Shown piece after piece: positions 36,918 through 47,408 of a stretch of 64,000 nucleotides of DNA. The stretch is from NCBI RefSeq assembly GCF_000282095.2, contig NZ_AKKC02000002.1:868001-932000 (forward strand). Direction: 5' to 3'. A program made the position numbers and the translations under genes. Position 1 is the first letter of the stretch. Each line of letters opens with the position of its first letter. Origin of the DNA: Rhizobium sp. CF080 (lineage in GTDB: Bacteria > Pseudomonadota > Alphaproteobacteria > Rhizobiales > Rhizobiaceae). The notes under the pieces were generated by a model. It had not been told where the DNA came from, did not search any database, and saw only the letters and a program-made list of their open reading frames with translations.

Positions 36918-37550
36918 TTAATCGGATTTCTGTCCGTTTGCGGCGCGGATCGCCGTGGAACTCAGGGCCGAACGCGGGCCGTGGATGAAGGTCCAGGCCG
37001 GCGCGCGCCGCTTCCAGAGCGTGCCGGCGTCATCTTCGTCCACACGGGCGTAATCGAAGGTGCGGGCCATTTTCGACGACAGGAACGACAGGGTCGCCCC
37101 TGGCCGGTCGATGACCGCGATCGGGAAAGTCGAGGCAATCGTTTGCCATTTCTGCCAGTGGTGGAAGGTCTTCAGACTGTCGGCGCCCATCACCCAGACG
37201 AAATGCACGAGCGGGTTCTTGGCTTTCACGAAGGCCAGCGTATCGGCGGTATAGGATCCGCCGAGCGTCTTTTCGAAAGCGGTGATCTTGATGCGCGGAT
37301 CGTCGATCAACTTTTCGCTCATCGCAAGCCGGTCGCCGAGCGAAGCAAGTTCGGAGCGGCTTTTCAGCGGGTTGCCGGGGGTTACCATCCACCAGAGCTG
37401 GTCGAGGCCGAGGCGCCTCAGCGCGATCTCGGCGACCAGGAGATGGCCCTCATGGGGCGGATTGAACGAACCGCCGAACAGGCCGACGGCCATGCCCCGT
37501 TCGGCATGCGGCATGACCAGATATCGGCGGTCGATCGTCTCTTCCGTCAC
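36918..37550 (-). CDS. nadD: Nicotinate-nucleotide adenylyltransferase
   Basis: Adenylates nicotinate mononucleotide in NAD synthesis. The 210-aa chain has the nucleotidyltransferase motif GGSFNPPHEGH (residues 26-36) and the C-terminal ISSTxIR-like element as LSSTAIRAA. The start is uncertain: the open frame begins at GTG 37550, 6 bases after the proA stop, while ATGs at 37514 and 37493 give shorter proteins that still contain the motif. It is in the obgE-proB-proA-nadD-rsfS-rlmH order. Confidence 0.93.
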   Translation of the reverse strand: MTEETIDRRYLVMPHAERGMAVGLFGGSFNPPHEGHLLVAEIALRRLGLDQLWWMVTPGNPLKSRSELASLGDRLAMSEKLIDDPRIKITAFEKTLGGSYTADTLAFVKAKNPLVHFVWVMGADSLKTFHHWQKWQTIASTFPIAVIDRPGATLSFLSSKMARTFDYARVDEDDAGTLWKRRAPAWTFIHGPRSALSSTAIRAANGQKSD

Positions 37551-37556
37551 GCGCGG

Positions 37557-38832
37557 TCAGGGCCGGATCTGGCCGGTGCCGTGCACCCGGTATTTGAACG
37601 AGGTCAGCTGCTCGACGCCGACGGGGCCGCGCGCATGCATCTTGCCGGTCGAAATCCCGATCTCGCCGCCCATGCCGAACTCGCCGCCATCGGCGAACTG
37701 GGTGGAGGCATTGTGCAGCAGGATGGCCGAATCGAGCTCGTTGAAGAAACGCCACACGACCTGCGGATCCTCGGCGATGACAGCCTCCGTGTGGTTGGAG
37801 GAATAGGTGTTGATGTGGCGGATGGCGCCGGAAATACCGTCGACGATCGCGACCGAGATCACCGCATCGAGATATTCGGTGCGCCAGTCTTCTTCCGTCG
37901 CAGGCTTGAAGCCCGGAAAGACCTTGAGAACGGTGGCCGAGGCGCGGATTTCACAGCCGGCTTCCGTCAGTGCTTCCAGGATCGGCATCAGATGTGTGCC
38001 GATCCCCGCGCTGTCGACCAGCAGGGTCTCGGCCGCGCCGCAGACGCCGGTGCGGCGCATCTTGGCGTTGACGATGATCTTTTTCGCCATTTCCAGGTCT
38101 GCTGAAGCGTCGACATAGATATGGCAGAGGCCTTCGAGATGGGCGAAGACCGGCACACGCGCCTCGTTCTGGACGCGGGCGACCAGGCTCTTGCCGCCAC
38201 GCGGCACGATGACGTCGAGCGCGCCGTTAAGGCCCGACAGCATGGCGCCGACGGCGGCGCGGTCGGTGGTGGGTACGATCTGGATCGCATGTTCCGGAAG
38301 CCCGGCAGCCTTCAGTCCGGCGACGAGGCAATCGTGGATCGCCTCCGACGACTGGGCCGAGTCGGAGCCGCCGCGCAGGATCACGGCGTTGCCGGCCTTG
38401 AGGCAGAGCGCGCCGGCATCGGCGGTGACATTCGGGCGGCTTTCATAGATCACGCCGATGACGCCGAGCGGGGTGCGGACGCGCTCGATATGGAGGCCGT
38501 TCGGGCGGTCCCAGGCGGCGATGACTTCGCCGACCGGATCCTTGAACTCGGCGATCTCGCGCAGTGCCTGCGCCATGCCGGCGATCGACTTTTCGGTGAG
38601 CGTCAGCCGGTCGATGAACGACGGCAGAAGGTCCTTGCCTTCGACATTCTTGAGATCCGCGGCATTCGCGGCAAGAATCCTGTCCTTGGCGGCAAGGATG
38701 GCATCCGCCATGGCGTTCAGCGCCTTGTTCTTCGCTTCGGTCGAGGCTGTAGCGAGCTGGCGGGCCGCCGACTTGGCGTTCCGACCGATCTGATCCATCA
38801 CAGCGGCGACGTCGCCCGTTTTCGCAACCATA

Positions 38833-38840
<8 letters not shown>
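37557..38840 (-). CDS. proA: Gamma-glutamyl phosphate reductase
   Basis: NADPH-dependent second step of proline synthesis. The 427-aa chain has [14 protein letters not shown] and the catalytic Cys in [13 protein letters not shown] (near residue 265). I choose the ATG at 38840, because AAGGAGG lies 9 bases upstream; the first ATG (38849) abuts that Shine-Dalgarno. The gene overlaps the 3' end of proB by 8 bases, indicating coupled translation. Confidence 0.96.
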
Positions 38841-41090
<2,250 letters not shown>

Positions 41091-41183
41091 TTAGTCGGGA
41101 AGTCTGCCGTTTTAGGTCGGGCACCCAGTGCATGTCGATGGAGGTTTCGATATCGTCGGTTGGGGCGGAGGTCAAAGAATATC

Positions 41184-42047
41184 ATGAAGTTCGTCAGCTA
41201 TAACATCCAATACGGGATAGGCATGGACGGGATGTTCGATCCCGAACGTATTGCCGCGCGTATCGAGGGAGCGGATGTGATCGCGCTTCAGGAAGTGACG
41301 CGCGGTTTTCCCAGGAACGGTCATGTCGATCTCGTCACCTGTTTCTCGGATCTCTTTCCGGAGCATTTTCATGTCTATGGCGCGCCCTGCGACCTGCTGC
41401 TCGACGTCTTCGTCGAGAATGGCCGCCGCGTCGAACGCCGCTTCCAGTTCGGCAACATGATCCTGTCGCGCTGGCCGATCCTTGCCACGCGCCATTTCCT
41501 GCTGCCCCGCAGCCGCACTGTGGAGATGCTCAACCTGCAGCGCGGCGCGCTGGAAGCGGTCATCGTTGCGCCTGGCGGGCCGCTTCGGGTCTATTCCGTC
41601 CACCTCGATCATGTCTCCCCCGACGAACGGCTCGGCCAGATTCGCTATCTGAAGGAGCGGGTGCTGAACTTCGTCTCCGAGGGGGGCTCGCTGACCGGTG
41701 CCGCGGAAGAAGGTTTCCCCGATCTGCCGCTGCCGGAGGATTTTCTGCTGATGGGGGATTTCAACATGGAGCCGGAATCGACCGAATATATTGCGTTGAC
41801 GGGTCAGCGGGACCGCTATTACGGCCGCACCCTGCGCGCCAACGAACCCGTCGACGTGCTGGATCGCCTCGGATTGCTGACGCCGGAAAGTTATACCTGG
41901 GCGAAACCGCCGGGCGACGGGCCGATGAAGATGCATCTCGATCATTGCTTCGTGAATGCGGGCCTGGTGCCGCGGCTGAAAAACGCCTGGGTCGACAATG
42001 AGGCGCTCGGTTCCGACCATTTTCCGCTCTGGGTCGAGGTCGAGTGA
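41184..42047 (+). CDS. Endonuclease/exonuclease/phosphatase (EEP) family protein
   Basis: 287-aa protein with the EEP fold: MKFVSYNIQYGIG at the N-terminus, metal ligand Glu in VIALQEVTRGF (about residue 35), LLMGDFNMEPES with catalytic Asp/Asn (about 190), and the ending DHCFVN ... LGSDHFPLWVEVE with the His-Asp pair. No signal peptide. The family hydrolyses phosphodiesters in nucleic acids or lipids; the substrate here is unknown. Start ATG 41184 has GGAGG 11 bases upstream; a long upstream in-frame extension overlaps obgE antisense and is rejected. Confidence 0.88.
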   Translation: MKFVSYNIQYGIGMDGMFDPERIAARIEGADVIALQEVTRGFPRNGHVDLVTCFSDLFPEHFHVYGAPCDLLLDVFVENGRRVERRFQFGNMILSRWPILATRHFLLPRSRTVEMLNLQRGALEAVIVAPGGPLRVYSVHLDHVSPDERLGQIRYLKERVLNFVSEGGSLTGAAEEGFPDLPLPEDFLLMGDFNMEPESTEYIALTGQRDRYYGRTLRANEPVDVLDRLGLLTPESYTWAKPPGDGPMKMHLDHCFVNAGLVPRLKNAWVDNEALGSDHFPLWVEVE

Positions 42048-42090
42048 GGGCCGGCGGAGTTTCCTCCGCCGGATTTTTGTTATCTGAGCG

Positions 42091-42678
42091 TCACGGTCGT
42101 GCAGGCCGCTGGAAGTCCTCGGGCAACAGCATGGTCTCGATATGCGGCACCATGCGGTTGCGGGAGGTGCTGAAGAGCTGGTTCGCATCGACGATTGTGA
42201 AGCCAAGCTTCTTCTGGACGTTCAGCGAGGCCAGATTGTCCGCGAATGCCCCGGAAAACACCTGCGCTTCCGGCATCCGCCGGAAGAAACGTTCCAGCGT
42301 CGCGGCCACCGCTTCGGTCATGTAGCCCCGATCCCAGTAGAGCCGGTTCAGCCAATAGCCAAGCCGCCATTGACCGCGTCTCGGCTCCAGACCGACCATG
42401 CCGATATGGATGTCATCACCGGTGGTGATCGCCAGCGTCCAGTCCGGCAGGATCCCGGACGCATGCGGGACGAGCCAATCCAGCGCGTCCTGGCGGTCAT
42501 AGGGCTGCGGCACCCGCGCCAGCATGCGGGCGACCTTGAAATCGCCGAGCGATTCGGCAATCGCCGTCGCATCGGTGATCTTGTGCGGGCGAAGCACCAG
42601 CCTTTCCGTGGTGATGACCGGGCAGGGGCCTGGCATCGTTGCGGTCGTGCTCGTCTTCTGGAGAACGGCGGCGTTCAT
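42091..42678 (-). CDS. GNAT N-acetyltransferase
   Basis: 195-aa acetyltransferase of the RimJ/RimL-like type (Acetyltransf_3). TERLVLRPHKITDATAIAESL is the typical N-terminal block; WRLGYWLNRLYWDRGYMTEAVAATLERFF forms the acetyl-CoA binding region, and NLASLNVQKKLGF is the C-terminal signature. The ATG overlaps the stop of the next GNAT gene upstream (ATGA, 42675-42678), so the two form a coupled tandem pair. Substrate unknown; ribosomal-protein or small-molecule acetylation are both possible. Confidence 0.88.
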   Translation of the reverse strand: MNAAVLQKTSTTATMPGPCPVITTERLVLRPHKITDATAIAESLGDFKVARMLARVPQPYDRQDALDWLVPHASGILPDWTLAITTGDDIHIGMVGLEPRRGQWRLGYWLNRLYWDRGYMTEAVAATLERFFRRMPEAQVFSGAFADNLASLNVQKKLGFTIVDANQLFSTSRNRMVPHIETMLLPEDFQRPARP

Positions 42679-43310
42679 CGCAGTTCTCCCCAGCTTCTCA
42701 AGGACATCCAGGTCTTGCGGTCGAGCCGGAACCATTCGACCGCGACCATGCCGCCAAGCGCCAGGCAATCGATCATGCCGGTGCCCTGAAACTGGAAGCC
42801 GCATTTCTGGATCACCCGCCGGGATGCGATGTTGGTCACCCGGCAGCGGGCATCGATATGGTCGATGTTGTTGCGGGTCCGGAAGGCCATGTCGATCAGG
42901 GCATGGGCGGCTTCCGTGGCGTAACCCCTGTTCCAATAGGGTTCGCCCAGCCAATAGCCGAGTTCGAGCGTTCTCTCGTCCTGTTGCGGCTCAAGTGCGC
43001 AGCAACCGAGAAAGGCGCCGTTGTCTCCTCGCGTGATGGCGTAGACGCATTTGCCAATCTCGCCGGCCTTCGTGCGTCGCACGAAATCGGCTGCGTCCTT
43101 AGCCGTATAGGGATGCGGCATACGCGACACCATAGTCGCGATATTCGCATTGTTGGCGAGATGGGCAAGTGCGTCGATGTCTTCTTCGTGGGGGGTGCGC
43201 AGAACTAACCTCTGCGACAATAAGACGGGGCAATCGCTTCTCGACCGGTCGGGTCTTAACCGTTCCTCTGGCGGCCGGGATTGGCTCGCCCTCAGTAATT
43301 CGCCTTGCAT
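42675..43310 (-). CDS. GNAT N-acetyltransferase
   Basis: 211-aa relative of the downstream GNAT. SQRLVLRTPHEEDIDALAHLANN at the N-terminus, LELGYWLGEPYWNRGYATEAAHALIDMAF for acetyl-CoA binding, and NIASRRVIQKCGFQFQG. The first 25 residues are Arg/Ser-rich and may not be translated. It lies downstream of the rpmA terminator, so it probably has its own promoter. The two GNATs look like an old duplication. Confidence 0.87.
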   Translation of the reverse strand: MQGELLRASQSRPPEERLRPDRSRSDCPVLLSQRLVLRTPHEEDIDALAHLANNANIATMVSRMPHPYTAKDAADFVRRTKAGEIGKCVYAITRGDNGAFLGCCALEPQQDERTLELGYWLGEPYWNRGYATEAAHALIDMAFRTRNNIDHIDARCRVTNIASRRVIQKCGFQFQGTGMIDCLALGGMVAVEWFRLDRKTWMSLRSWGELR

Positions 43311-43336
43311 GTTCAGTCCTCCTGTTGGGGGTAAAG

Positions 43337-43373
43337 AAAAAGGGAAGATGGTGGTGTCCCATCTTCCCTTTTT
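43337..43373 (-). terminator. Bidirectional-type terminator after rpmA
   Basis: Perfect 15-bp stem AAAAAGGGAAGATGG / CCATCTTCCCTTTTT with a 7-base loop. The A and T tracts make it symmetrical; it lies between rpmA and the GNAT pair. Confidence 0.92.
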
Positions 43374-43439
43374 CTGACTGAACCTTTGGGCGTTCAGCCG
43401 GGTCGATGTGACACCGGCTGCTTAAAACGCTTGCCGGCT

Positions 43440-43709
43440 TTATTCTGCTGCTTCGGCTTTCGGCATTACGGACACGAACACACGACCATTGGCCTTGGTT
43501 CGGTAATTCACATTGCCGGCGGTAAGCGCAAAAATGGTGTGGTCCTTACCGAGGCCAACGTTCTGGCCCGGATGCCACTGCGTACCGCGCTGGCGCACGA
43601 TAATGTTGCCCGGAATGACGGCTTCGCCGCCGAACTTCTTCACGCCAAGGCGCTTGGAATTCGAATCGCGACCGTTGCGCGACGAACCGCCAGCTTTTTT
43701 ATGTGCCAT
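43440..43709 (-). CDS. rpmA: 50S ribosomal protein L27
   Basis: 89-aa basic protein beginning [29 protein letters not shown], the conserved L27 N-terminus that reaches the peptidyl-transferase centre. GGAG lies 7 bases upstream of the ATG. It follows rplU by 32 bases in the same operon. Confidence 0.98.
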   Translation of the reverse strand: MAHKKAGGSSRNGRDSNSKRLGVKKFGGEAVIPGNIIVRQRGTQWHPGQNVGLGKDHTIFALTAGNVNYRTKANGRVFVSVMPKAEAAE

Positions 43710-43741
43710 TGGAGTTCTCCTTTACCCTTCGAAACCCGTTG

Positions 43742-44053
43742 TTAAGCCAAGATGTCCGTGATGCGGACGACCGTGTGATGCTGGCGATGACCGCGAATCC
43801 GCTTGGAATTCTGACGGCGACGCTTCTTGAAGGAAAGAACCTTCTTGCCGCGATTATGCTCGACCACTTCGGCCTTGACCGTCGCACCCGCAACGAAGGG
43901 TGCGCCGAACTTGGCATCGGCGCCAACGCCGACGACCAGGATTTCGTTGAATTCTACAACTGAACCAGCTTCGGCTTCCAGCTTTTCGATGGTGAGCACG
44001 TCGTTGGCTGCCACGCGGTACTGCTTACCGCCGGTCTTGATGACTGCGAACAT
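43742..44053 (-). CDS. rplU: 50S ribosomal protein L21
   Basis: 103-aa protein beginning [25 protein letters not shown], with the C-terminal [24 protein letters not shown] rRNA-binding region. GAAAGGA precedes the ATG. It heads the rplU-rpmA operon, with a strong promoter about 200 bases upstream. Confidence 0.98.
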   Translation of the reverse strand: MFAVIKTGGKQYRVAANDVLTIEKLEAEAGSVVEFNEILVVGVGADAKFGAPFVAGATVKAEVVEHNRGKKVLSFKKRRRQNSKRIRGHRQHHTVVRITDILA

Positions 44054-44247
44054 TTTTTATCCTTTCATGTTCGTTTCCGGCTCTGCCTTCATAAAAGGCG
44101 GCCGTCTTTTTATCAGTCGGGCTCTAGCAGGGTTTCGAAAGAGGTGATCTTTAAAACTTGTCTGCCGGTGGAATTCGTGTGGCGGTTCCAACAACCTCCA
44201 CACAAACAAAGAGGCATGGATACTTTTCCACGCCTGATCGCGAGCGG

Positions 44248-44276
44248 ACATACGCGAGCGACAAAAAACTGTCAAG
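44248..44276 (-). promoter_or_regulatory. Promoter of rplU-rpmA
   Basis: On the minus strand: CTTGAC (44276-44271), exactly 17 bases, GTATGT (44253-44248), close to the rhizobial housekeeping consensus CTTGAC-N17-CTATAT. The leader to the rplU ATG is roughly 190 bases. No known leader structure was recognised in it, but it is long enough for autogenous control. Confidence 0.75.
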
Positions 44277-44307
44277 ACGAAAGGATATAAAGACTTGATA
44301 TTCGCCC

Positions 44308-44336
44308 CTTGCCAGCCCCATGTTTGCCCGCTATGA
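44308..44336 (+). promoter_or_regulatory. Promoter of tRNA-Ser
   Basis: CTTGCC at 44308-44313, 17 bases, CTATGA at 44331-44336. Initiation near 44343 would give a leader of about 30 bases before the tRNA. It is divergent from the rplU promoter. Confidence 0.6.
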
Positions 44337-44374
44337 GAACGCCCGCGCTGACCAACGCGTCATCATGCTCAAGC

Positions 44375-44464
44375 GGAGAGGTGGCTGAGTGGTCGAAAGC
44401 ACCGCACTCGAAATGCGGCATACGGGCAACCGTATCGTGGGTTCGAATCCCACCCTCTCCGCCA
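44375..44464 (+). tRNA. tRNA-Ser (anticodon CGA)
   Basis: 90-base class II tRNA. Acceptor arms GGAGAGG and CCTCTCC pair, followed by discriminator G and encoded CCA. The anticodon stem CCGCA/TGCGG encloses the loop CTCGAAA, giving anticodon CGA (codon UCG). A long variable arm (TACGGGCAACCGTA) and the T-loop GTTCGAATC are present. A tyrosine recombinase begins 91 bases downstream, so the 3' half probably serves as the attachment site of a genomic island. Confidence 0.98.
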
Positions 44465-44555
44465 TTGGGTGATCCACTCTTCCCCAATTTCCTGCAAGAT
44501 CTTGGTTTTCTTTGCAAATCTCTGACCGAAAGCCCACAATTCAGGGTCTTCAGTC

Positions 44556-46415
44556 ATGAAAGTATCGCGCCGGGTACACCTCGAAGTATCTCTTCCGGTA
44601 TCGCAAATCAAAGAGCAGAAGAAGGCGAGCGGCGACAGGCGGCAGCCATCCCCCGGTCCTTATCTTGTCAGGTCAGGTTCGGTTTATCTTTTTCAGATTA
44701 AACTGCCGAAGCAGATCTGTGACACTGGGGACCCAGCGCTGATCCGGATCAGCATGGGAGCCCGGTCGCACAAGGCCGCTCGCCGGCTTGCGGATCTACT
44801 CGTGGCAAGAGCGCGTATTCTTTTCGATGAAGCAGGCAGGAAGGTGATGACTCGGCATACGACGGACAAGGACGAAGGCGGCGTCGAACCGATGTTCTCC
44901 GGGGAGACGCCCGAAGAAACGGTTATCGAGATGCGGGGTGCGCTGAAAGAGTACCTGCGCATGATCGACAGACCCGAAGCACCCTTCACGCCGGAAGAGC
45001 TGCAAAAAACTGCAGCCATTCGTGATCTTGTCCGTCTCAACCAAGAAATCGCCAAACGTGATGATGGGCAGGCCTATGAGGAAATGCTTGTCGAGAATGC
45101 TGAGTTTCTGAAACAGAAGGCGCTCCAGAAACTGCAGGGATCCACGATGCTGCACGGGGCTGTCCCGTTAGCGGTTCCGATCGTAGGTCCCGAGCAGCAA
45201 GCTCGGCCCCCAATCGAGCTTCCCGAAACGCGGCGGCCACCTCTTGACGAGCAGGGCAATCCGATCCCCGCCTTCAAGCTGGATCGCCGCACCGTACCGC
45301 GCAAACCGTCATCGCGACCATTGTTCAGCGACATTGCGGCCACCTATCTCGCTTTAAGGGAGACAGCGCTGGGTGTAGGTCATAGTGATGTCAGGATCGC
45401 CCGCGCTCGGATCGACGTGTTTCTGGAGCTGATCGGCGACCATCCCGTCGACACCTATAACGGCACCGATCTGCAGGCCTTCGTTGACTTGATGCAATAC
45501 TGGCCCGGCGACAGCAACAAGCGTGACCCCAACATGTCGGTCCGGGAGATCCTTGCCGGCAATCGGGATCTTCGCCTGCAGCCGATGGCTATCAAAACCT
45601 TCAAGGAGGGCTATGTCTCGGTTGTCAAGACCACAGCTCGATCCGGCATGACGGAGCATGAGTATCAGGACCCGTTCGGCGGCGCCAAAATCCATTATCC
45701 CAAAACGGCTGCCGAACCAGTTTCGGCTGAGCCCCTGGGCGCGAGCCAGGTCTCTGGCATTTTTCGGACTGGCATGTCCACGGGCTTCCTCGATAACGCG
45801 ATGCTGCCGTTGCTCGGGCATTTGACGGGCCGTCGACTGGGGCTGCTCGTCCATCTCACCGGAAATGATTTCCGCGAAAAGTTCGACCATGTCTGGGTGG
45901 CTCAGACGTCGGGCATCGCCCTCATCAACGGCACGTGGAAGCGCGTGCCCTACAAGACCGGCGCGAGCCTGACCTTCTTCGTACTTCATGAGTTTCTGCA
46001 CGAGATCGGCTTCGTACAATGGGCAATGACTCAAGGCGATAAATTCATCTTTTCGGAGCTGATGAAACTGGCAGACCCCAGCAAAAGCGCCTCGTCCTAT
46101 ATGCAGCGTCTGTTCGAGAAAGCTGGCATCGTGGGTGGTAATCGGGAAGTGTTCCATTCTCTTCGTGGAGGCCAGATCGAAGAGATGCGCGATGCCAATG
46201 TCGATGCACGCGATCGGAGGATGCAAGCGGGTCACCAGCTCGGTAACGATGAGCATGATAAATACGGTTTCCGTAATATCACCGAGAAGCGTGCTCGCGA
46301 GCTTGCAAGGCTGCCTCTCAATCCCGAAGTCGATTTTTCGGTGTTCCAAGGCCTCGATTTCGGGAAACTTGCCGCGAAAAAGCGGACGCTCGGCCGGGCA
46401 GCGAAGGCAAAATAG
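44556..46415 (+). CDS. Tyrosine recombinase / site-specific integrase of the genomic island
   Basis: 619-aa recombinase. The C-terminal catalytic domain shows the tyrosine-recombinase set: Arg426 in HLTGRRLGLLVHL, a Lys in VPYKTG (about residue 467), His534 and Arg537 in HSLRGGQ, His560 in AGHQLG and the nucleophile candidate Tyr570 in DKYGF. The N-terminal half includes a basic segment with KLPKQI ... RISMGARSHKAARRLADLLV, resembling N-terminal domains of long island integrases, then an SAM-like core-binding domain (about 255-370). It lies directly after tRNA-Ser in the same orientation, the classic arrangement of a tRNA-integrated island. The Shine-Dalgarno is weak. Confidence 0.88.
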   Translation: MKVSRRVHLEVSLPVSQIKEQKKASGDRRQPSPGPYLVRSGSVYLFQIKLPKQICDTGDPALIRISMGARSHKAARRLADLLVARARILFDEAGRKVMTRHTTDKDEGGVEPMFSGETPEETVIEMRGALKEYLRMIDRPEAPFTPEELQKTAAIRDLVRLNQEIAKRDDGQAYEEMLVENAEFLKQKALQKLQGSTMLHGAVPLAVPIVGPEQQARPPIELPETRRPPLDEQGNPIPAFKLDRRTVPRKPSSRPLFSDIAATYLALRETALGVGHSDVRIARARIDVFLELIGDHPVDTYNGTDLQAFVDLMQYWPGDSNKRDPNMSVREILAGNRDLRLQPMAIKTFKEGYVSVVKTTARSGMTEHEYQDPFGGAKIHYPKTAAEPVSAEPLGASQVSGIFRTGMSTGFLDNAMLPLLGHLTGRRLGLLVHLTGNDFREKFDHVWVAQTSGIALINGTWKRVPYKTGASLTFFVLHEFLHEIGFVQWAMTQGDKFIFSELMKLADPSKSASSYMQRLFEKAGIVGGNREVFHSLRGGQIEEMRDANVDARDRRMQAGHQLGNDEHDKYGFRNITEKRARELARLPLNPEVDFSVFQGLDFGKLAAKKRTLGRAAKAK

Positions 46416-46466
46416 CTGGCAATATAATAGCGGGATGCGAACAGATTTCGTTCTGCGGTCGGCCGG

Positions 46467-46934
46467 TTATTCCAATCCATCACCAACAAGCGCATCGACC
46501 GCGATAATTGCCAAGGTCGATGCATCCTTGTCGAGCGCCTGGAGCATGCTAATCGCTTGATCGGGCGTTGCCGAAACCGGGCTAGCGGCGCGGTGCCCGA
46601 TCGCGATCCAGCCCTTTATCGGAGCCGGGGCCGGGATCTCCTTGACCAAATCGAGTGGCCGATCGACTCCCTTCCGCACACGTCCGTCGATGCTCCAGGA
46701 GCACACGTGGTTCACGCCTTCGATGTAGCCAATCAAGGGGTAGAAATCGATCCGGTTTTGCCGGAAGGGGTTAATGCCTACATCACTGGAAATGAAAGCC
46801 CGCAGGCCGCTGCGGGTCCTGTAATACAGACCGACTTCGGGGAGAAACATCAAGCTTTCTTGCACCAAATCGGTACCTTTAATGGAGCTAAGGCATGTGA
46901 CCTTGCACTCGGAACAGCCGTTTGGCCGCAGCAA
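46467..46934 (-). CDS. Hypothetical island protein
   Basis: Open frame for up to 155 aa from a TTG at 46934; an ATG at 46850 gives 127 aa and may be the real start. The sequence is coherent, with aromatic-rich NRIDFYPLIGYIEGVNHVCSW and KGWIAIGHRAASPVSATPDQAISMLQALDKDA, but I recognise no family. No signal peptide or membrane segment. It converges with the integrase, 51 bases apart. Confidence 0.55.
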   Translation of the reverse strand: MLRPNGCSECKVTCLSSIKGTDLVQESLMFLPEVGLYYRTRSGLRAFISSDVGINPFRQNRIDFYPLIGYIEGVNHVCSWSIDGRVRKGVDRPLDLVKEIPAPAPIKGWIAIGHRAASPVSATPDQAISMLQALDKDASTLAIIAVDALVGDGLE

Positions 46935-46960
46935 CCGTTCCAGATATTCGATTCAGAATC

Positions 46961-47017
46961 AAACGGCGTTTCAAGAAGTAACGGGGAGAAGAGTCTCCCC
47001 CAATGAGAACGCCGTTT
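46961..47017. repeat. Nested inverted repeats between two small island genes
   Basis: Outer arms AAACGGCGTT (46961-46970) and AACGCCGTTT (47008-47017) enclose a hairpin GGGGAGA-AGAG-TCTCCCC (46983-47000). GATTC and GAATC (46950-46960) abut the left arm. It may be a terminator for the 115-aa gene, an operator, or a recombination or transfer-related site. Confidence 0.6.
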
Positions 47018-47060
47018 GCATAAGGCCATATCCTTTCCATAATGGGAGGGCGTCGAAGCC

Positions 47061-47408
47061 CTAATGGCGCCGTTCTTCCTCGAAAAGATGGCCGGATCGA
47101 AAAAGCAGATGGGTTTTCCTTCGGAAAGCCCAGTCGGTATCAGCGTACTTGTCGACGAGATCGTCAAAGACGGCATAGCAAGCCTGCTTGTCAAAGCCCT
47201 GGGCAACTAGCCTCTCGACCACAACGTCCTCGACGGCGCCGAGCTGCCTCTCGTTGTCCGTCTTGATTGACCGGGTGATCATCCAATGAAGCGCGATCCG
47301 GGCGATGTCGTCACGATCCGGACGCCGCTCTTCCTTCTGGCGTTCCCGAAGCTGCCGCTGTCGGTCCCTCTGTTTCCTGTTGCGCTCGCTGCGCGATTGG
47401 CGTGCCAT
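47061..47408 (-). CDS. Hypothetical basic island protein
   Basis: 115-aa protein. The first 32 residues are extremely rich in Arg, Gln and Glu (nucleic-acid-binding-like); the remainder is predicted helical (DDIARIALHWMITRSIKT, VVVERLVAQGFDKQACYAVFDDLVDKY). A strong GAGGAGGAG Shine-Dalgarno precedes the ATG. No known family recognised. The GANTC array lies in its upstream region. Confidence 0.7.
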   Translation of the reverse strand: MARQSRSERNRKQRDRQRQLRERQKEERRPDRDDIARIALHWMITRSIKTDNERQLGAVEDVVVERLVAQGFDKQACYAVFDDLVDKYADTDWAFRRKTHLLFRSGHLFEEERRH

